DNA of 64,000 nt from a virus. The position numbers and the translations under genes were made by a program. The notes beneath the pieces are model-generated. The model saw only the letters and a list, made by a program, of their open reading frames with translations, made no database searches and was not told where the DNA came from. Numbering within the stretch: position 1 is the first letter of the stretch; every line of letters begins with the position of its first letter. Below, in pieces: positions 60,101-64,000 of this stretch. The stretch is taken from IMG/VR virus record IMGVR_UViG_3300009008_000022, positions 17,459 through 81,458 of that record; one strand, given 5' to 3'.

Positions 60101-63100
60101 CTGACCCGAGAGTTTGGAGGGCCGAAGAAGGTCGCTCAGATCCACGGCCGGACCAGCAAAAAGCCGGAGGTTGAACAGGCCCGTTACCAGAGCGGAGAGG
60201 CCAAGGTCGCGGTCTGCACCATGAGCAAGGGCGGCACCGGGATCAGCCTGCACGACAAGGTTGGCAATGCGCCGCGGATCCAGATCAACCTGTCCCTGCC
60301 CTGGACGGGCAATGAGTTTGATCAGGTTAAGGGCCGGTCGCACCGCCTGGGCAGCAAGAGCAACACAGACATTCACTGGATGGTGGGCGACCACCCGACC
60401 GAGCAGCACAACGCCGCGATTTGTGGCAAGCGCCTACAGGCCGCGGGCAGCCTCACGATTGGCAACCAGGATCTTGCCCAGGACAGCGCGCACCTGGCGG
60501 ACTTTGACGAGGGGGACGGCGCCGGCGCGGATCTGACCGACGATCCCGCCGAAGCCTATCGGATCTCGCACGGCACAGACCGAATGATCCGAGAGGGAGA
60601 GGGCACCGACGAAGGCAAGGAGCAGCGGTGGCACTTTCGGAAAGTGGCCGAGCGACACCGGGCAGGCGGCGACGTTGTTGGGGAGGTGACAGAGCACTTG
60701 GAAGCGCAGCGCAAGCGCAAGACAGAGCTGGAAGCGCGCCGAGCATCCGAGCAGCTAAAGCAGGCCGCCGGCATTAACACGCATTGGGATCCGACCGCGC
60801 ATGTTTGGGTATTGGATCGTAACTCGCTGAATTGGAGCCAGAGCGAAGCCCTGGATCGGTTTATCGCGCGCAAGACAACCAACGCGCGGAGCTTGTTTTA
60901 CCTGCATGAAACCCACATTGACGCCCACAGTATGCCCGCCCTGGCGAAGATCATGGAGGCGGACAAGCATCCGGTGGATATGCGGGACGTGGTGCAAAAA
61001 GCGGTGAAGGCAGAGCGCGCGATCATTGACACGATGCGCGGAGCCACCCGCAGGCGTGACATACGAATGGAGCCGGTAATTAACGGCGACGGGGATCTGG
61101 AGTTTCACCTGTCCGGCAACAGCTTTGCGTATCAGCACGGCATGGAGGCGGCCGGCGCCAGCCTGGTAGACATGGGCGACGGCGACGTGCGGCGCTGGAC
61201 GTGGGTTGTACCGGAGCAGGCCGCGGCCAACGTGATGGAAAATTTCGAGCGGGTTGACCAGGAGCGCGACTACCCGCACCGCTTGAACACCTACGGCCGC
61301 GCCAGGATCGATGAATACAGGGAGATGCACGGCATGGATAAGTCAGAACGGCTAGAGGCTCTGTTTGCGAGGGGCAACGCCTTGCGCAAGGGCGAGAGTC
61401 CTCCGAGTGGATTCACGCAGATCACGGGCAGCGCCAAGGGCGGCTGGCACAAGAAAGAGGGGAACCATTACGTCTACTGGTATCCCGGCCAGGGCGTTGT
61501 CAGTTCGCGCCACAGCAGCGACGTGCACGCGGATCACTCCAAATTGCCGGAGGGGTTTAACAAGATGCCCCTGGAGGACCGCGCGGAAATGACCGCGCAT
61601 TGGGATCACGTCCGGCAAAACCTGGCAGAGTACAAGCCGCGCACCTACCACGGCGATACGCAGGCGGCCGTGGTGGAACATCTGGAGGACATGCGCCGAG
61701 CTGGCAACCTCGTGCCGTCGAATGCTGCCCTGGCAAAGAAGATGATGCTCACGCAGCTCAAGCACGGCCGCGCCGCGGGGATCCCTGAGCCCGCCCTGGC
61801 GAAGCTCATGGAAGAAAACGTCCGCAAGCTCTGTATGCAAGAGGTGGAGAGCGTTGGGCGCACCCTGGGAGATCACGGCGTGCGCCACCTGGCGAAAAAC
61901 GCCGAGCAGACCGACCGGATCTTTGACGCGGTAGTCGCGGGAGGCGGCCAGATCACGCCCATGGAGCGGTTCATGGCCCATCAGGTGCACATCGATCACG
62001 ACATGGGCTACACCATCGGCGCGATTGCCAAGGGCGGGTTTGCCGTTGCGGACAAGTACCACCCGCAGGCCAGCGCCGTGCTGGTGAGGCAGCAGGCGGA
62101 CAAGTACAAGGCGCTGTTTGGCGACAAGTACCAGGCGTTTCACCAGGCCGTGCTAACCCACAGCCGCAGCGGCGTGGACTGGAAAAACGATCCGTTTACC
62201 AGCGCGATCCGGCTGGCCGATAACACTCACCTGTTTGCGGACAAACTGCCCGAGGTGTTGATGGACTCCCGCCTGGGCTCCGAGGTGATGGTAAAGATCA
62301 AGCTGGCCGCCGAGCTGATCCCGCCCACCGTGGAGGTGCGAAAAACCGACCCGAAAACCGGAAAGGTCAAGGTGAAAATGAAGCGCACCGAGCAAGATAA
62401 GGCGCGCTTTAATGCCCTGATTGGGAGCATTCGAGGCCAGATGCACGCCGCGGTGGACGGCAATTCGGAGCTGCCAAAGTCGATCAAGGCTGCGCTGAAA
62501 AAGGCCATCGGTGAGATCGGGGAGCTTACGCCCAAGTTTCTGGTGTCGCGCCTGGCGGGACGTGATCCACAGTTCCGGTTTGAGGGCGGCGACATGCACG
62601 TCACGATCCAGCAGAGCGCAGCTCGTGAAACCATCGGGCAAGTGTTTGGCGACGATCAGCCCGACAAGCAGTTCCGCAAACTGCTGGAGGACTACGACAC
62701 GAGCCCCGAATCGGCGTTTGACGCCAAGCCGCCGCCGCCGCATGTCCAGGTGGGCAAGGACGGCAACGGGCTGTTTTTCCAGTGGCAGAGCGGGGAGTCC
62801 GAAAACCAATCCCACCCCGTTGAACAGCGCCACCGGGAAGTGATGGAGCGCGTTAAGGGGGAGTTTGAAAGGGTCAAGGCCATGCCGGCGGGCAAGGCAA
62901 AGCAGGCCGCCCTGGACAAGTTCTTTGCGACGGACGTTGCCAAGGCGCTGCGCCAAATCTGGACGCTGATCAAGGCGGACAAGGCGCGCGAGGATGAGCA
63001 AGAGCAGGAGCCGCCCAAGGGCAAGGGCGAGGCCCCACCGGACAAGCCGGAGGGCGAGGAGCCGCCGCCAGAGGGCGAGGATGAACAGGATCCGCTGGCG

Positions 63101-63727
63101 TCAGAGGACGGCGAGCCTGACCAGGGCGAAGGGGAGGACGGCGGCGAAGGGGAGGCGGAAGGTACGCTTCACACCACGCCGGCCGATGCAGCGAAGCTCA
63201 TAGAGCGCCAGTTTCCACAGGTGAGCGTGCACGAAACAGCGGACGGTGAAGGGTTGCACCTGTACGGCCAGGGCGCCGATCAAGCGGTCCATATGATGCT
63301 GAAAGAGGGGTGGGCGGTGAGCCAGGGCAGCGACGGGTCCATGACCATCCGGCCGCCTGGCGCCACCATTCCAGAGCACGAGCGGTGGGATAACACGCAC
63401 CACCCGCACGCCCAGGACCAGGGGCCGGAGATGGAGGATGAACAGGAGCAAGGGCCGCCGAATGGACAGCCGCGGCCAGCGCCAGGTAGTATGGGCAAAA
63501 GCTACGCTACGGCGGATTGGCACCAGTCCAGAGCCGATTATCTGTCCAGGTTAGGCGGCGAGATGATGTTTAAGAGCGAATATCACGGGTTTGTGAGCCA
63601 GCTCGATCATCTTATTGGCGCCCACCGCAACGCCGCGGAACAGCTCGCCAACGGAAATAGCCGAGAGGCGCGGTACTCCAGTTTCCATGCGCTAACCCTG
63701 GACCGCAAAACCATTCGGAGCAAATGA
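57101..63727 (+). CDS. Polyvalent protein: SNF2-type helicase and HD phosphohydrolase
   Basis: A 2208 aa protein, ATGA overlap. QLGLF (57158-57172) at the N-terminus, then a helical region, a degenerate module (58066-58165), a low-complexity part that includes the nested ORF 58227-58412, and a helicase: Walker A EAGLGKT (521-527), DECHG (737-741), MSATPY (766-771), KGRSHRLGS (1076-1084). The short insert with DECH and the extended motif VI suggest an SNF2/Strawberry-notch-like enzyme. WYP module at 61390-61515 (YVYWYPGQG). HD domain about 1590-1720: HGVRHL, HIDHDMGY, THS and LADN, which give H...HD...H...D metal ligands. Acidic linker and a small C-terminal domain. HD enzymes hydrolyse nucleotides; cyclic dinucleotides or dNTPs are possible targets. 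Confidence 0.8.
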   Translation: MSKIDDLVARGEERLSKMMQLGLFDNLGGSSGAGEHLPDSHTSKPKREARHQGETKPDKPKRPPGPDLSTIHEVDAHRDSAQQHRAHAHRAKLSGDAELSDLHRAAAFRADLVATYLDAGKPAAEVETAKQSVAEAVDTIGRLEASRKAEAEHERQRQHREKQISGARGHASALVSAGKATPEGLRVLARGMEDRGWKHAAKEYHRAADQLQGAQATVSQAQLATMLDEVTERRPGGRVVKPGTTPEQAAKAADALESMLDANPVEKRTRADGSKNWQETNQHAVLRVIVEKLREHASPGPEVAEAAKPAAAPAPASKHHAGEPPPGGGWRRTTKGWARGRGQRYEWKPVEWWKEGEGKAKPAAKKKPKPQRERPDVRPEENDQPRAARAAGAPEAKPEPESEVSGRRPGRSAGGRATADPSHDADAGEAEHTAPDLAALEAGAQAQQGKRQPTGKKSGPSIQLEADLLPPIPDEARIRPDIAPFPVPQGPIKDLYPHQREAAERILASWRERDGCLIADEAGLGKTLSGVAAMMQRGGRRNLIVVPTKGKRGLMRQWQDEGLALYGVRGKGKDELDPEIDGTWLIGYNDLYESVAAEDEFDDWHVVDTDAVEEILNRYTHRRAQWWSAGLADRAAEAIKDEIEWQEWGTRKNKEEIAELRRNWADAVEIAKRIEKRYQGDYPDGLPQRVMFQGMSELATEVQEDRRAAQREKLKGKRTRRLRKALFDGQFDTILFDECHGMVNQKTTTAKAGKLLQDQAGKVLYMSATPYTYIRDMSYLKRLGLFEPEFNEDKNRLETSDEAFIRWVVSLGGEPSEGWVADPKTPKAKVAVAAKMHTEGSRIKRVTSLEGTRSMFHMMPQESLSEDAQKTLEIGGKVFGIMERYWRSLAGAHYKNWSRQYLETQKVDAAVAIARRELEKNPNAQIAFFTSFKESDHGHIRNAPDGIRRLAERAAEDPEKYFWFDPAQAAEDIAEIEALIPQLPPVLRGPDGENEAIVDRLTREFGGPKKVAQIHGRTSKKPEVEQARYQSGEAKVAVCTMSKGGTGISLHDKVGNAPRIQINLSLPWTGNEFDQVKGRSHRLGSKSNTDIHWMVGDHPTEQHNAAICGKRLQAAGSLTIGNQDLAQDSAHLADFDEGDGAGADLTDDPAEAYRISHGTDRMIREGEGTDEGKEQRWHFRKVAERHRAGGDVVGEVTEHLEAQRKRKTELEARRASEQLKQAAGINTHWDPTAHVWVLDRNSLNWSQSEALDRFIARKTTNARSLFYLHETHIDAHSMPALAKIMEADKHPVDMRDVVQKAVKAERAIIDTMRGATRRRDIRMEPVINGDGDLEFHLSGNSFAYQHGMEAAGASLVDMGDGDVRRWTWVVPEQAAANVMENFERVDQERDYPHRLNTYGRARIDEYREMHGMDKSERLEALFARGNALRKGESPPSGFTQITGSAKGGWHKKEGNHYVYWYPGQGVVSSRHSSDVHADHSKLPEGFNKMPLEDRAEMTAHWDHVRQNLAEYKPRTYHGDTQAAVVEHLEDMRRAGNLVPSNAALAKKMMLTQLKHGRAAGIPEPALAKLMEENVRKLCMQEVESVGRTLGDHGVRHLAKNAEQTDRIFDAVVAGGGQITPMERFMAHQVHIDHDMGYTIGAIAKGGFAVADKYHPQASAVLVRQQADKYKALFGDKYQAFHQAVLTHSRSGVDWKNDPFTSAIRLADNTHLFADKLPEVLMDSRLGSEVMVKIKLAAELIPPTVEVRKTDPKTGKVKVKMKRTEQDKARFNALIGSIRGQMHAAVDGNSELPKSIKAALKKAIGEIGELTPKFLVSRLAGRDPQFRFEGGDMHVTIQQSAARETIGQVFGDDQPDKQFRKLLEDYDTSPESAFDAKPPPPHVQVGKDGNGLFFQWQSGESENQSHPVEQRHREVMERVKGEFERVKAMPAGKAKQAALDKFFATDVAKALRQIWTLIKADKAREDEQEQEPPKGKGEAPPDKPEGEEPPPEGEDEQDPLASEDGEPDQGEGEDGGEGEAEGTLHTTPADAAKLIERQFPQVSVHETADGEGLHLYGQGADQAVHMMLKEGWAVSQGSDGSMTIRPPGATIPEHERWDNTHHPHAQDQGPEMEDEQEQGPPNGQPRPAPGSMGKSYATADWHQSRADYLSRLGGEMMFKSEYHGFVSQLDHLIGAHRNAAEQLANGNSREARYSSFHALTLDRKTIRSK
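58227..58412 (+). CDS. Nested out-of-frame ORF, 61 aa
   Basis: In the third frame within the 2208 aa gene, ATG 58227 with AGGGAGAGG seven bases upstream, stop TAG 58410-58412. MFDPKKMISPEPPELPEHL and DGLDDLPEDEQQQILAMM look like real protein, and third codon positions are mostly G/C here, as in the rest of the genome. In the frame of the large gene the same stretch uses many A/T-ending codons (CGA, GGA, GCT, GCA) and is low-complexity Arg/Ala/Pro. Either a nested gene or the trace of a compensated frameshift. Confidence 0.45.
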   Translation: MFDPKKMISPEPPELPEHLKLNPSPSLRYQVDGLDDLPEDEQQQILAMMRTPEKPSTPRPT

Positions 63728-64000
63728 TGAGCCACGAGCGACGGCGCGAGGAGCTGCTAGAGAAGGCGCGGCAAAACCGATCTGACAAGCAGCTCAGCCT
63801 GTTTGGGGTGGCCGCGGTAAACGAGGGGGAGACAGGCGACCTGTTTAGCCAGGGCGCCGGCCGCGGCCTGAGCGCGCCGAAGCCCAAAGCCAAGCCCAAG
63901 CCCAAGCCCAAAGCCGAGCCCAAGCCCAAAGCCGGAAAAATGACCGTCACCCTGGCGGCAGCTCCAAACCACGACTTTGGCGCCGGATCTCCAGAGGCCA
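63724..64000 (+). CDS. Next polyvalent-type gene (3' partial)
   Basis: ATG at 63724 overlaps the previous TGA; a second ATG follows at 63727. N-terminal helix then QLSLF (63790-63804), the canonical clamp-binding pentamer, followed by DLFSQG and a Lys/Pro repeat (KPKAKPKPKPKAEPKPKA). The rest is outside the window. The design (helix, QLxLF, linker) repeats that of the genes at 44712 and 57101. Confidence 0.6.
   Translation, partial: MMSHERRREELLEKARQNRSDKQLSLFGVAAVNEGETGDLFSQGAGRGLSAPKPKAKPKPKPKAEPKPKAGKMTVTLAAAPNHDFGAGSPEA

Noticed and set aside
1-64000. tRNA genes, CRISPR arrays or insertion sequences
   Set aside because: I saw no T-loop-like GTTCGA runs with matching stems, no regularly spaced direct repeats, no transposase and no terminal inverted repeats.
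1-64000. Integrase, excisionase or attachment site
   Set aside because: No tyrosine or serine recombinase motif seen, so lysogeny is not supported by this window.

Overview
The window is 64 kb of a high-GC (roughly 60-65 % by eye), densely packed tailed-phage genome. It could also be a prophage, but I see no integrase, attachment site or host gene. Baseplate wedge genes (a LysM/gp25-like fusion and a baseplate J protein) argue for a contractile tail. A lysis block with an amidase, a probable holin, a lipoprotein and coiled-coil/TM proteins, together with sigma70-type promoters, argues for a Gram-negative host. I cannot name the host. Portal, capsid, protease, sheath and tape-measure genes are not here, so the genome is clearly larger than the window.

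Layout. 1-7107 (+): end of the tail module (baseplate wedge, baseplate J, TIG-like protein, tail protein with a jelly-roll-like region, fibre-like protein). 7067-13843 (-): a leftward early operon of small, often zinc-ribbon, proteins plus an SMARCAL1-like SNF2 helicase and a SprT-like zincin. It has TTGACA-17-TAGATT at its head and a second near-consensus promoter at 9251-9279. 13844-13977: divergent promoter region. 13978-31162 (+): replication and recombination (DUF1376 replication protein, DnaC-like loader, thermonuclease, VRR-NUC, RecT, PD-(D/E)XK exonuclease, adenine methylase, SbcC/RecF-like ATPase, a DnaN-like sliding clamp and many small unknowns), interrupted by one leftward adhesin-like gene at 17730-18530. 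29328-35655 (+): lysis and envelope genes mixed with small zinc-ribbon genes. 35627-37393: large terminase. 37977-38381: the only sizeable non-coding stretch, which carries a decayed fragment of the DUF1376 gene.

38382-64000 (+): a run of seven giant, translationally coupled genes (1316, 797, 1629, 858, 1632 and 2208 aa, and one cut by the window end). They have the architecture of phage polyvalent proteins, which are thought to be carried in the virion and injected with the DNA. Domains I can recognise are ddrB-type ParB with a TMEM65-like membrane domain, three PP-loop (PAPS-reductase-like) domains, a ParB-like domain, an N6-adenine methylase, a VGSEC-type zinc finger, an SNF2-type helicase and an HD phosphohydrolase. 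A recurring short GW..GG[YFW]RR..G..EYWYP module is found across them, and most carry QLxLF / QxxLxF peptides that match the bacterial sliding-clamp-binding consensus. Because the same phage encodes a DnaN-like clamp, I infer that these proteins may be tethered to a clamp on the incoming or replicating DNA. This is the most interesting untested idea in the window.

Also notable: a 61-codon ORF nested out of frame in the last complete giant gene, where codon usage follows the nested frame; a single in-frame TAA between two giant genes; strong over-representation of GCCCWGGGC; and apparent absence of CAGCTG and CTGCAG.
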